The position numbers and the translations under genes are program-made. A stretch of 64,000 nt of DNA from NCBI RefSeq assembly GCF_023065955.2, contig NW_026622874.1, forward strand, positions 5,872,001-5,936,000, read 5' to 3'. Numbering within the stretch: the stretch's first letter is position 1; every line of letters starts with the position of its first letter. This DNA comes from Ursus arctos. Its lineage: Eukaryota; Chordata; Mammalia; Carnivora; Ursidae. Shown here in pieces: positions 33,595 through 43,694 of the stretch. The notes under the pieces were generated by a model, which was not told where the DNA came from, searched no databases, and saw nothing but the letters and a program-made list of their open reading frames with translations.

Positions 33595-33780
33595 TTTTTT
33601 TTGTTTTTTTTTTCCTCCCTGTGCTGTACTTTTCCTCTCTGTGACTTACTTTATAACTGAAAGTTTGTACGTCTTAATCTTCTTCACCTGTTTTGCCAAT
33701 CCTTTCACCCACCTCTCCTCTGGCAACTACCAGTTGGTTCTCTGTAATTAAGAGTCTGGTTTTTGTTTTGTGGGGGGATT
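33595..33780 (-). repeat. L1 3'-end fragment, antisense
   Basis: TTTTCCTCTCTGTGACTTAC, TTTCACCCACCTCTCCTCTG and GGCAACTACCAGTTGGTTCT are reverse-strand L1 3' UTR. Confidence 0.65.
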
Positions 33781-34361
33781 ATATATTTGAAATAATTTAT
33801 TTGCATTCAGAGTAGAGAACTCAAAAATATTATGGATCTATACATTATTTCAATTTGAAGCATATTTTTATGGAAGATGAAATTTAATAAATTTCTTTAA
33901 AAATTTTTTGTGTAGTTGACACAAATGTTACATTAGTTTCAGGTGTACAACTTACTGATTCAACTTTTCTTTATGTTATGCTGGGTTCACCACAAGTGTG
34001 GCTGTCATCTGTCATCATAGAACACTATTAAAATATCATTGACTCTATTTGCTGTGGTGTGTCTTTTATTTCCATAACTTATTGATTCCATAGCTGTAAG
34101 TCTGTATCTCCACTCCCCTTTACCCATCTTCACCATCCCCTCACCCCCTTTCGCACTGGTAATGATCAATTTGTTCTCTGTATTTACAGGTCAGATTCTG
34201 CTTTTTGTTTGTTTATTCATTTGTTTTTTAGATTCCATGTATGAGTGAAATCATTTTGTATTTGTCTTTCTCTGACTTATTTCATCTGCCTACCCTCTAG
34301 GTTCATTCATTCATTGTTACAAATGGCAAAATTTCATCCTTTTTATGGCTTTGTAATACTC

Positions 34362-34403
34362 CAACACACACACACACACACACACACATCTACACACACA
34401 CGT
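34362..34403. repeat. (CA)n microsatellite
   Basis: About twelve CA units followed by TCTACACACACACG, within the L1, at the place where its ATATTCCA block should be. Confidence 0.9.
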
Positions 34404-35446
34404 CACATCTTTATCCATTCATCTGTCGGCAGACACTAGGGTTGCTTTCATGTCTTAGCTATTGTAAATAATGTTGCAATAAACATAGGGATGCATATAT
34501 CTTTTTGAATTAGTATTTTTATGTTCTGTGAATAAATAGTAATAGAATTACTGGATCATATATTTCTATTTCTATTTTTAATTTTTTGAGGAACCTACAT
34601 ATTTTCCACAGTTGTTGCACTAATTTGCACTCCCACCAACATTGCACAAAGGTTCCTTTTCTCCACATCTTTGCCAGTACTTGTTACTTCTTGTCTTTTT
34701 GATAGTAGCCATTCTGACAGGTGTGAAGTGATATCTCCTTGTGGTTTTGATTTGCTTGTGTGATTTTCTATGTAATTACATCATCTGTGCATAATAAGTT
34801 TTCTTTCTTCCTTTTCAGTCCTTATGTCTGTTATTTCTTTTTCTACTGCACTGCTTGTATCATTATTAAAATGTTAAGTAGAAGTGATAATGATTATTTT
34901 AATAGAAGACATCCTTATTTGCCTCTTGATTTTTAAGGAGAATGTTTTTAACATTTTTCTGTTAAGTGTTATGTTTGCTATTCTGCTGCGGTTGTAGCTA
35001 TCAGTTATCAGGCATGGAAGTTTCCTTCTGTTTCTCATTCGTTAAAAGTGTAGTTTTTAAAAATAGCATGAATTGTTGTATGATTTTATTGAATAGTGTT
35101 TGTATGTAGATATTTTTTTGAAATATTGATATTTTAAAAATCTGTTTATGTGATGAATCATGTTAATCAATTTTCTAATATTAAAACAACCTAGCATTCT
35201 TGGGATAAACCCAACTTGGTCATGTTATTTTATTTATAAATTGCTTGATTAGGTTGATAATTTGGTGAAACTTTTTGCATCTGTATTCATGAACAACATC
35301 TGTATTTTTGGTCTGATGTTAGGCTGAAATGAGCTATACAGCTTTCCCTCTTGGTTTATTCTTTGGAAAATTTCATTTAGTATGGGAATTACCTCTTAAT
35401 GTTTTTAGTTGTACTTGCAGGTAAAGCTATTCAGGATTGGTCTGGG

Positions 35447-35477
<31 letters not shown>
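35447..35477. repeat. (GTTTT)n microsatellite
   Basis: Six consecutive GTTTT units inside the L1. Confidence 0.85.
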
Positions 35478-36539
35478 GTGGAAGATTTTTACACTAGTGA
35501 TTCAGCTTATTTATTAGATAGTTCATATTTTTAACTTAAAAAAACAGTTACTCGTTCTAGGAATTTGTTTACTTCTGCATTTTCAAATTTATTGGCATAA
35601 GCTTTTAATGATATTCTCTTACCATCCATTTAATCTCACCATCTGAAGTTTTGTCCAGTTTCTCATTTCCAGTATAGATTTTCTGTTGTCCTTTGGCCTT
35701 GTTGACCCTTTCTATTATTTTCTTATTTTCAAATTAATTACTTTTATTTATTTTGCTTTCTTACCTTTTTGTTTTCTTCTACTTTGAGTTTATTCTTTTG
35801 GCCTAATACTTCATTGTCTATTTAACACCTTAATTTTTAAGGTGTTAATTGTTGATTTTGAGAGCCCCCCCCCTCAATATACTGGTTTAGGCTGCTATTG
35901 TTGTATAGTATTTTATTATTATGTAGTTCTGAATATTTTCTAATTATCTTATTAATTTCTTCTTTAAAATTGATTTTGGAAATCAGCGCTTATGGTTTTT
36001 CCTGGTAACCTTTCTGTTATTGATTTCTAATTGCACTATACTTACATAATCTGATTTTTATGTTCCCAGTACTTTGAAATTTGTTGGAGGTATTTTTATG
36101 TCTTGGCATGTTGCCAAAATTTGTAGAAGTTCTGTGTGTGTTTTATAATGATATTCTCCAACTCATAGGTGGAGCATTACATGTATGGTACTTTTTTTTT
36201 TTTGGCCTGGTTGAGTTATCAGTTACTGGGAGGGTTATAGTAAAATCTATGAAGGTGAGTTTGTTTCTTCTTTTATGTCTGTCAGTTTGGCTTTACATAT
36301 TTTGATGTTATGTTATTGGGTATATATGTGTTTAGAATCATTATGTCCTGGTTATTTTGACTTTTTTTTTTTTTTAAAGCTCTATGTACGGCTCCTTTTA
36401 ATCTTTATTCTAATGTTTTTTCCCCTAATATCTCTTTTGCTTATTATTAATATGTCTAACTTAGTTATTTGGTGGGAGGGAAGGATTAATATTAGCCTCT
36501 ACTTTTTCTGAAATTTTGCATAAATTTGGGGAAGAACCT

Positions 36540-37335
36540 ACTAAAACAAGAAAAAACCCACAGAATTTTATGGAGGACCAGCAAATCTAAATACTATGTA
36601 TTTGGAAGAATTACTGTAAAATATGCAAACTTCCAGCAATATTGGTAAGGAAAAACAAAGAAAAAAGACCCAAATATACAGTATTAGCATCTAAAAAGGG
36701 ATCAAACCTATTTATATCGTAGAGTTTTTAAACAAAAGAATATTATTTCACTTTATTCCAGTACATTTGAGAATTTCAATGCAATGTATAAATTTGTAGA
36801 AAAGCATAATTAACAGTTGTTACAGAAGGAAATAGAAAATGTGAAAATGACAATAATATGAAAGAAGTCAATTATTAAAAGTCCACTGAAAAGATGTTTT
36901 CATTAGCATGTTTTATCAAACCTTATAGTCAGAGTCTCTGCTTTCATCTTCTAAAGGTTTTGTAGTTTTGTTCATCACCTGGAGATCTTTAAACAACCTA
37001 GATTTTGTTTAGAGAATGAAAAAGGAGAGAAAGCTACTAAATACTTAATGAGGTTGATTTATCTTTGGTCCCAAAGCAGATGAAGACAGTATAGAAAAAA
37101 GATAAGCATAGACCAACATTGTTTATGAACACAGATGTAAAATTTTAAAATAAAATCAAAGCAAAGCAATGTCATCTGTGTGTTAAATGAATACATTACA
37201 ACCAAGTATGGTTTATACCAAAGTATATAAAGATGGTTCAGTTTTTGAAATCTCTATAAGTAATATACCAAATTAAAATAATGAAATAGAAAACCAAATC
37301 CTCTTCACTGAGATTGTAAGTAATAGTCATATCAG
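36540..37335 (+). repeat. Old L1 ORF2 fragment, sense
   Basis: CATTACAACCAAGTATGGTT, ATACCAAAGTATATAAAGAT and GTTCAGTTTTTGAAATCTCT reproduce the sense L1 ORF2 order (family form: 'ccaaggtgggtttattccagg ... atgcaaggatggtt'). It faces the antisense L1 ending at 36535. Confidence 0.6.
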
Positions 37336-37396
37336 CTGTGTATGAGAATACCTGTTATTCACACTTCACACACCTACAAACACTTGATGGTTTCAC

Positions 37397-37595
37397 TTTT
37401 TTTTTTTTTAAGATTTTTTATTTATTTATTTGACAGAGAGATAGCTAGCAAGAGAGGGAACACAAGCAGGAGGAGTGGGAGAGGAAGAAGCAGGCTCCTA
37501 TGAGAGGAGCCTGATGTGGGGCTCGATCCCAGAACACCAGGATCACACCCTGAGCTGAAGGCAGACGCTTAATGACTGTGCCACCCAGGCACCCC
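37397..37595 (-). mobile_element. CanSINE, antisense
   Basis: T-run, AAGATTTTTTATTTATTTAT, GAGAGATAGCTAGCAAGAGA, head CACCCAGGCACCCC. Confidence 0.93.
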
Positions 37596-37599
37596 AAAA

Positions 37600-39050
37600 C
37601 TATGAGCCTTCTGAAGAAATTTGTGACTTAATTCAGTTTTGAATACCTAAAATAAAATAGTTTTGCAAAGTCAAAGAAATGGGATTTTACCAGCAGGTAC
37701 CAGGAAGTAAAGAATAGATAGAATTATTTTTAAAATTTCTGTTAATGCTGAAGGCTCCCATAAAACTTGGAAAACTCAAAATCTTTAGTCCTAATTACAC
37801 ATGATTTTATAGTACTCATTTGTGGTACTTTCAGGGTATATGCTACTGTGTGGAAAAATGATGTTTTTTTGGCATACTATCATCCTTCGTACCTTTGCTA
37901 AAAGATCTTTTTAACAGCTGTTTGCTTCCCTGGATTCTGTTTCATTTACTCTGGTTTTTAAAAAATACTTTCTGTGAATCATTGAATACTACATCAAAAA
38001 CTAACGATGTATTATATATTGGCTAATTGAATTTAACTAAAAATAGTTTCTTTCCTGTTTTGTGATAGTGTTTCAGAGGTTTGAAAAAGTTACATTTTTG
38101 ACCTTTTAGATAAGTAGGATGTTAACCCAAAAGAAGGTATATATGGAATTATTCCAGATTACAAATAACTGTAGTTGCCTGTAATGAAATGCTATTGTTT
38201 AATTTAGGATCAGTAATGAGACAAGGGTATAGAGCATGTGCTTTATTTGGGGTCAGGTTATTTGGAAGTCTTGAGGTAGGAGGAATATAAAATGAAATAG
38301 AAAATGTATTTAAAGAACTGCTGAATGTTAAGTTGTAGGCTGCTGTGCGATGTTTTGTAGCTTTAGCTGGCAAGTGGACCAGCACTAGACTCATACTTGC
38401 TGGCTCCACATCTTTATTTTTAATTTATATATTCTATACCTACCAGTCTTAACCATGTATTTCTGAAATGCTGATGTAGAAGCTGGGAAAGGGAGGGACC
38501 CTAGTTTCAGATTACTGCTAGATAGATAGCAGTACTCATAACTACTGTTCCTTGTGGTTCCCTTATATCCCGCCTACACCTTTGCAGATAGTCTATTTGT
38601 CAATAAACTTTCCTCCGATTATGATAAGGTATTTCCTTTGGGGACCCTGACTGGGTCCCACAGTCTCAACACTTTGTCCAGTCCAGTTTGTTCAGAAACC
38701 AAGGTGCCATTGTTTTGTGTGTTCTTTCTCCTAGGATGAGATCCTTCATACCTTCATTCAAATTTGATATTCCTTTAATCATCTTCTCTGTTGTGTGAAT
38801 TCCAAATAGCCAATCTCTATTTCCTTTCCTTATTATCTAAAACACCAGCACAGAATTCTGTCCTAGACTGAGATAGGCAATGTGGAATATCCTTCTTTTC
38901 TAAGTTAGTTAGTCGGGCTAAATATCTTCAGATCAAATCAGGTTATAAGGACTGGCTTGCTTATTTCACTCTCCTAATGCTCAAATAAATATTACTCTCG
39001 CTTCGTGGAAGGAAGGGGAAAAGAACTATATCAATATATAATGACCCTTT
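37600..39050. other. Unique intron DNA, nothing assigned
   Basis: About 1.4 kb without recognised repeats; no exon-like frame with splice sites. GATAGATAG at 38520-38530 is the only simple repeat. Confidence 0.45.
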
Positions 39051-39051
39051 A

Positions 39052-39256
39052 GGGGCGCCTGGGTGGCACAGTGGTTAAGCGTCTGCCTTCGGCTCAGGGC
39101 GTGATCCTGGCGTTATGGGATCGAGCCCCACATCAGGCTCCTCCGCTGGGAGCCTGCTTCTTCCTCTCCCACTCCCCCTGCTTGTGTTCCCTCTCTTGCT
39201 GGCTGTCTCTATCTTTGTCGAATAAATAAATAAAAAGAAAATCTTAAAAAAAAATA
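39052..39256 (+). mobile_element. CanSINE, young, sense, 1.1 kb before the exon
   Basis: GGGGCGCCTGGGTGGCACAG ... GCGTTATGGGATCGAGCCCC ... AAATAAATAAATAAAA tail. Target duplication TATATAATGACCCTTTA on both sides (39035-39051 and 39257-39273). Confidence 0.96.
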
Positions 39257-39554
39257 TATATAATGACCCTTTAATCATATTACTCCTTTTTGTGTGAGAA
39301 TGAAGAGGGACATGAAGGGAGGAGAGGAAGATGGGTATACATTTCTCTTAGAGGCAGCAGAACATACATTGATTTTAGGATTTTAAAAAATATGTCAGTT
39401 TATCCCCTATTATTAATAGGATGTCTAAATTCCTTATATGGTATTCAAGAGCATTTACATTTTCCACTTTCTAGGTCCAATTTCTCTGCGTTTCTTAAAA
39501 TTCTGTAACAACAATGGAATATTTACTGTTATCACCTCAAGGTCATTTTCTTGC

Positions 39555-39915
39555 CTCTCTTCATTTGCTTATATTGCTTCCTGTGCCTGGAATGTCTACA
39601 CTGCAAACCCAGGCAAAGTAGCAAAATTCGACTTATCCTCAAGGTCCAGTTCCTGTGTTACTTTGTGAAGTATTAGTGTTCCATTCTCACCTATCCTGAG
39701 GCACTTTATATTTACCTCTATTAGAAGTTTTCCCATTGTTAGGTTTTGTGTATGTGTCTACTGTCTGTCTGCCCTGAAGACTGAGAACTTGTTGAAGGAA
39801 GGTATCATATTGTACTCATAATTGTTCAGACTCCAGTGATTGCCACCATGCTTTGTATAGTGTAGACTCTTGCTAAAGGAGTGTTAAAAGGGCAAATAAG
39901 TGAATGAGTGTGAAA
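39555..39915 (+). repeat. L2 3' end, sense
   Basis: TGCTTCCTGTGCCTGGAATG, CCTCAAGGTCCAGTTCCTGT, CACTTTATATTTACCTCTAT, AAGACTGAGAACTTGTTGAA and GGAAGGTATCATATTGTACT follow the L2 3' region in order, about 420 bp before the exon. Confidence 0.85.
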
Positions 39916-40334
39916 GAAATCTGAATTTACTTGGTGGGAATTGCTGAAACTCCCTCTTCCATGAAATTTGTTTTTACTTCTCAGACATTTGTGTTAAAAT
40001 ATATGTTTAGCATTGAGTGTTAGAATATACAATGTTCAAAATGAAAGTTGAATTGATCCCACTTGTACATCCCTGTTACTTTGCATTATTTCATATGTTA
40101 TTAGGTGTTTAAAAATATTTCTTATCAAAAATGTAATTCACATGTAAGAAATAAAGGAAATTGTTTTCTTATGGAAATTAAATCTATTTCTTCTTAATGT
40201 ACTTTGGGATTATGAAATTGTTTGACTTCATTCTTAATCATAATTTGAATTTTGATTAAGAAACGCCAGTATGGGTATACCTAATTTGCATCACATTTCA
40301 TTAAGAAAGTAATTGATGTTTGCTTTTGTTTCAG
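39916..40334. other. Unique intron DNA directly upstream of the exon
   Basis: AT-rich and free of recognised repeats, the usual state of exon-proximal intron. Ends in the splice acceptor. Confidence 0.6.
40312..40334 (+). other. Splice acceptor of the CDC42BPA exon
   Basis: A T-rich tract (tgatgtttgcttttgtttcag) ends in CAG directly before the exon. It is the only acceptor that keeps the MRCK-alpha reading frame. A clear branch-point consensus is not obvious; short TAAT-type candidates lie 20-50 bases upstream. Confidence 0.9.
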
Positions 40335-40426
40335 CCAAACCATTTACTTCTAAAGTGAAACAGATGCGTCTACATAGAGAAGACTTTGAGATATTGAAGG
40401 TGATAGGTCGAGGAGCTTTCGGAGAG
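40335..40426 (+). CDS. CDC42BPA: Internal coding exon of MRCK-alpha (CDC42-binding kinase alpha), start of kinase domain
   Basis: The exon is 92 bp. Two bases (CC) complete an alanine codon begun in the previous exon, then 30 full codons follow, so the upstream intron is phase 1 and the downstream intron phase 0. The peptide starts [20 protein letters not shown] and ends in the glycine-rich loop GRGAFGE. GxGxxG is complete; the valine that follows in the family must come from the next exon. MRCK-alpha is a serine/threonine kinase of the DMPK/ROCK group that acts downstream of CDC42 on actomyosin and cell shape; the loop binds ATP phosphates. From memory of the human protein this segment is about residues 60-90, placing it as coding exon 2. 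MRCK-beta differs after KPFT, and [18 protein letters not shown] favours alpha. No other exon is visible in 64 kb, consistent with very long 5' introns. Skipping it would shift the frame (92 is not a multiple of 3). Confidence 0.95.
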
Positions 40427-40432
40427 GTAAGA
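40427..40432 (+). other. Splice donor of the CDC42BPA exon
   Basis: GAG followed by gtaaga is a near-consensus U1 site. It sits exactly where the kinase loop sequence GAFGE ends and the next codon of the family (Val) would begin, giving a phase 0 junction. Confidence 0.92.
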
Positions 40433-41267
40433 GAGAAAGTTTTTATGTAAGTTTTGCTAATTGTTTTGGAAGGAATTTTATACAGTTTGTAAGAGAATTT
40501 AACAACATGATTTCCTTGCTGCCATAATTGATATGATCAATCAGAAAATATATTAGCGTTTTGAAAGAAATATTTCTACGTGGAATTTTTCCCAAGATGT
40601 TTTTCTTCTTCATATGTCAACGTAAGTTTGAGTATGCTTCTGGACTCTTCTGTTCCATGGTTTTATGTGTCTCTCCTTGTGCCAGTACCACGGTCTTACA
40701 TACTCTAGATTAAGAAGTCTCAATATCTGGTAGTGTGTGTCCTCCAGCTTCCTCCCTCTCCTCCTCTGTTCTTGGCCCTTGATATTTTTATATAATTTTA
40801 CAATGAATGTTTCAGTTTCAGAATTACTCTTAAAAATCCACACCCATACATCTGCTTGAATTTTGATTAGGATTGCACTGAAACTGGAGATCAGTTTGTA
40901 GATAAGTGATACCTTAATAATACTGAGTCAGCCAGTTGATGAAGGAATGTGATATTCTTTGTTATTTTAGTTAGAATTGTTAGTTAAATTTCATTTTCTA
41001 GTTGTTTTTTTCCTAGTCATTAGAAATGTAATGGAATTTTGTTTGACTTCATACCTAGCAACCTAGCTGATTTTACTTTTTCAATTATGAATTGTATTGG
41101 ATTTTAAGAAAATGTTTTATCAGCATCTTGTGAGACATGTAAGGCTTTTCTCCTTTACTCTGTTAATGTGTTGAATTACAATTTATTTTCAAATGTTAAA
41201 CTAACCTTGGATTTCTAAGATAAGCCCAACTTTGTATTATCCTTTTTATGTCTCATTTCACTTGGCT

Positions 41268-41331
41268 TGCTCTGTGTGTGTGCGTGTGTGACAGAGGGAG
41301 AGAGAGAGAGAGAGAGAGAAAGAGAGTGTCT
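41268..41331. repeat. (GT)n / (GA)n microsatellite
   Basis: GTGTGTGTGCGTGTGTGAC is followed by AGAGAGAGAGAGAGAG tracts inside the L1. Confidence 0.85.
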
Positions 41332-41829
41332 TCAGATTCTTGGAGAGAAACTGGCCTGTAATTTTCCTACTTAAAATCCTGATCAGATTTTGGTATTTTG
41401 GTTATGCTGGCCTCTTTTACTGTTCTCTGGAAGAGTTTGGAAGATTGTTATTATTTCTTCCTTCTATGCTTAGAAGATTTCACTTGTGAAACCATTGGGC
41501 CTGGAGGTTGCCAGTGAGACAGTTTTAATTAATTTCTTTAGTGGAAAATCAGACTGTTTGGATATTCTATCTGTGTGTCAGTTTTGCTAAGTTCACCCAT
41601 GTCATCTAATTTTTCACAGTTATTACTATATTTATTATTTTTACCTCTCTTTTTTTTTTCATTTATCATGCTAGAGTTTTATCTTTTATTATTTTTTCAA
41701 TGAATTAAACTTTGCCTTTTGAATTTTTCTATTGTAGATTTCTTTTCTGTTTCAGTAATTGCTGCTTTTAATATTTTCTTCCTTCTACTCTCTTTGGTTT
41801 TCTTTTTCTTTTTAAATATTTTATTTATT

Positions 41830-42017
41830 GGGGCGCCTGGGTGGCTCAGTCGTTAAGTGTCTGCCTTTGGCTCAGGGCGTGATCCCAGAGTCCTGGGATC
41901 GAAACCCACATCGGGCTCCTTCGCTGGGAAGCCTGCTTCTTCCTCTCCCATTCCCCCTGCTGTGTTCCCTCTCTCGTTGGCTGTCTCGCTGTCAAATAAA
42001 TAAATAAAATCTTAAAA
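41830..42017 (+). mobile_element. CanSINE, sense, left arm of inverted pair
   Basis: GGGGCGCCTGGGTGGCTCAG ... TCTGCCTTTGGCTCAGGGCG ... CAAATAAATAAATAAAATC tail. Confidence 0.93.
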
Positions 42018-42220
42018 AATTTTATTTTATTTATTTATTTAAAGATTTATTTATTTGACAGAGAGCGAGGCAGCGAGAGAGGGAACACAAGCAGGGGGAG
42101 CGGGAGGGAGAAGCAGGCTTCCCGCTGAGCAGGGAGCACGATGCGGCCTTGATTCCAGAACACCGGATCATGGCTTGAGCTGAAGGCAGATGCTTAAAGA
42201 CTGAACCACCCACGTGCCCC
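42018..42220 (-). mobile_element. CanSINE, antisense, right arm of inverted pair
   Basis: TTTTATTTTATTTATTTATT, AAAGATTTATTTATTTGACA, GCGAGAGAGGGAACACAAGC, head CACCCACGTGCCCC. Its tail abuts the tail of the previous SINE with almost no spacer. Confidence 0.92.
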
Positions 42221-43029
42221 TGAAGATTTTATTTAGAGAGAGCAAGCAGGAGCAGGGGTAAGGGCAGAGGGAGAAGATGACTCTACTCTCTTTGATTTTA
42301 AGTTGCTATTTTTTTGGTAACTTTTGGAGATAGATACTTAGAGCATTGATGTCTAGCCCTTCTTTTCAAATGTGTGTTTAAGGCTATGTTTTCTCTAAGA
42401 AGCTTTAGCTACAGCTGATAAGTTTTGATATGTCATATTTTTATTGCTGTTTTGCTCAAAATACAGTGTGATTTCCAATTTCAAATTGATTTCAAATTTC
42501 CATTGTGTTTTCTTTCTTCTTCTTTTTCTTAATCTATTACTTTAGAAGTTTGTTGTTCAATTTCTAAATACTTGGAGGGTCTTCTCGGTATATTTCTGTT
42601 ACTGAGTTTCAGCGTAATTCCATAACAGTCACTTCATGATTTCAGCCCTTTGAAATTTGCTATGCATTGTTGTATAAATATCAATAAGGTTAAAATCATT
42701 AATCTTGTTTAAATCTTTCACATCCTTACTTTTTTATTTTTCTCTGCTTCATCTGTCATTTCCTGAGAGAGGATTTGTTTATTCTTTATTTCTTTTAGTT
42801 TTCACTGATGACAGATAATAAAGTTATTATATCTTCCTGGTGATTAACTCTTTTATCATAATGAATGATCCTTGTTGTCTCTAAGTAATGCTTTTTGAGT
42901 TAAATTTTCCTTAATTTGATATTAATAGAATGATTCTAGCTCTTTTTATTAGTATTTGCATTAAATATCTTATTCCATCCTTACAGTTTTAGCTTTCTCT
43001 AATCTTAAGGGATGTTTACTGTTAGAATA

Positions 43030-43157
43030 TAGGTTTTTTGTTTGTTGTGGTTTTTTTGTTTGTTTTGAGTAAACTCTTCCCTCAGCACAGGGCTTGAAAT
43101 CATGACCCCAAGATCAAGAGTCACATTCTCTACTGACTGAGCGAGCCAGGTCCCCCA
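43030..43157 (-). repeat. Degenerate SINE fragment, antisense
   Basis: T/G-rich run, then AACTCTTCCCTCAGCACAGG, GCTTGAAATCATGACCCCAA and a CTACTGACTGAGCGAGCCAG ending: an old SINE missing its middle. Confidence 0.7.
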
Positions 43158-43694
43158 ATTTTTGTTTTTTTAATCTAGTCTGATAATCTCATCTTTTAAT
43201 GGAGTATATAGTCAGTTGATACGTAATGGAATTATTTATTACTATTTGCTTTCTATTTGTCTTGCCCATTCTGTATTATGTGTCTCTCAATTTCTGGTAA
43301 TAGAGTGTTTTAAATTATTCTCTCCTTCATTTATTAATTTCTTAATTTTACTTTTTGTGGTTTCCCTAGAGATTGCCACATGTGTTCTCGGTAAATTTGC
43401 ATTTTGTCAATTCTGACTTACCTGTCTTCTACCTTTTTTGGGTCATTGCTGTTATGTTGTACATATATTTAAAACCTCAAAAACTACTGTCCCTGTTCCT
43501 TTGGATGTGCTCACATATTTGCATTTTTCTATTGCTCTTCACATTCACAGACTTCTCATTCACAGACTTCCCTTCGATAACATTTTCATTTTTACTTAAA
43601 AATTCCCTTTACTATTTCATTAGGTTTGCTGATGATAAACTGTCTGCTTTTATTTGTCTGAAAATATATTTATTTTGAGGTCTTAAAAATTTTA

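Larger units (their letters stand above)
33895..36535 (-). repeat. L1, antisense, decayed, 2.6 kb
   Basis: Begins with 3' UTR (AGTTTCAGGTGTACAACTTA, CTCTGTATTTACAGGTCAG), then antisense ORF2: TGCACTCCCACCAACATTGC, TTGTGGTTTTGATTTGCTTG, CATTCTTGGGATAAACCCAA, to TAATCTCACCATCTGAAGTT and beyond. Frames are full of stops. A 5' leader is not seen. Confidence 0.8.
1..40334 (+). other. CDC42BPA: Intron upstream of the CDC42BPA exon (3' part)
   Basis: No other coding exon could be recognised in this 40-kb stretch. It holds interspersed repeats of all mammalian ages plus unique AT-rich DNA. The gene orientation (+) comes only from the exon at 40335. The first coding exon must lie outside the window, to the left. 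Confidence 0.8.
41805..42283. mobile_element. Three-layer SINE insertion in L1
   Basis: CTACTCTCTTTG at 41786-41797 and again at about 42283 is the outer target duplication. The outer, oldest SINE is antisense (TTTTTAAATATTTTATTTAT at 41809; it resumes GAAGATTTTATTTAGAGAGA at 42222). Inside it lie a sense SINE (41830) and an antisense SINE (42018) tail to tail. Confidence 0.75.
40600..43690 (-). repeat. Old L1 ORF2/ORF1 region, antisense, starts 170 bp after the exon
   Basis: Starts in mid-ORF2 (reverse of a WYWHKERH coding block at 40660-40690), continues with TCCCTAGAGATTGCCACATG-type text to about 43690. The 3' end of the element is missing at the left. SINEs at 41830-42283 and 43030 interrupt it. 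Decayed, no usable frame. Confidence 0.7.

Noticed and set aside
40284..40291. ATTTGCAT octamer 44 bp before the exon
   Set aside because: A single 8-mer in AT-rich intron is expected by chance and no promoter context is visible.
40660..40843. Minus frame just after the exon containing WYWHKERH
   Set aside because: This is antisense L1 ORF2 text, not part of CDC42BPA.
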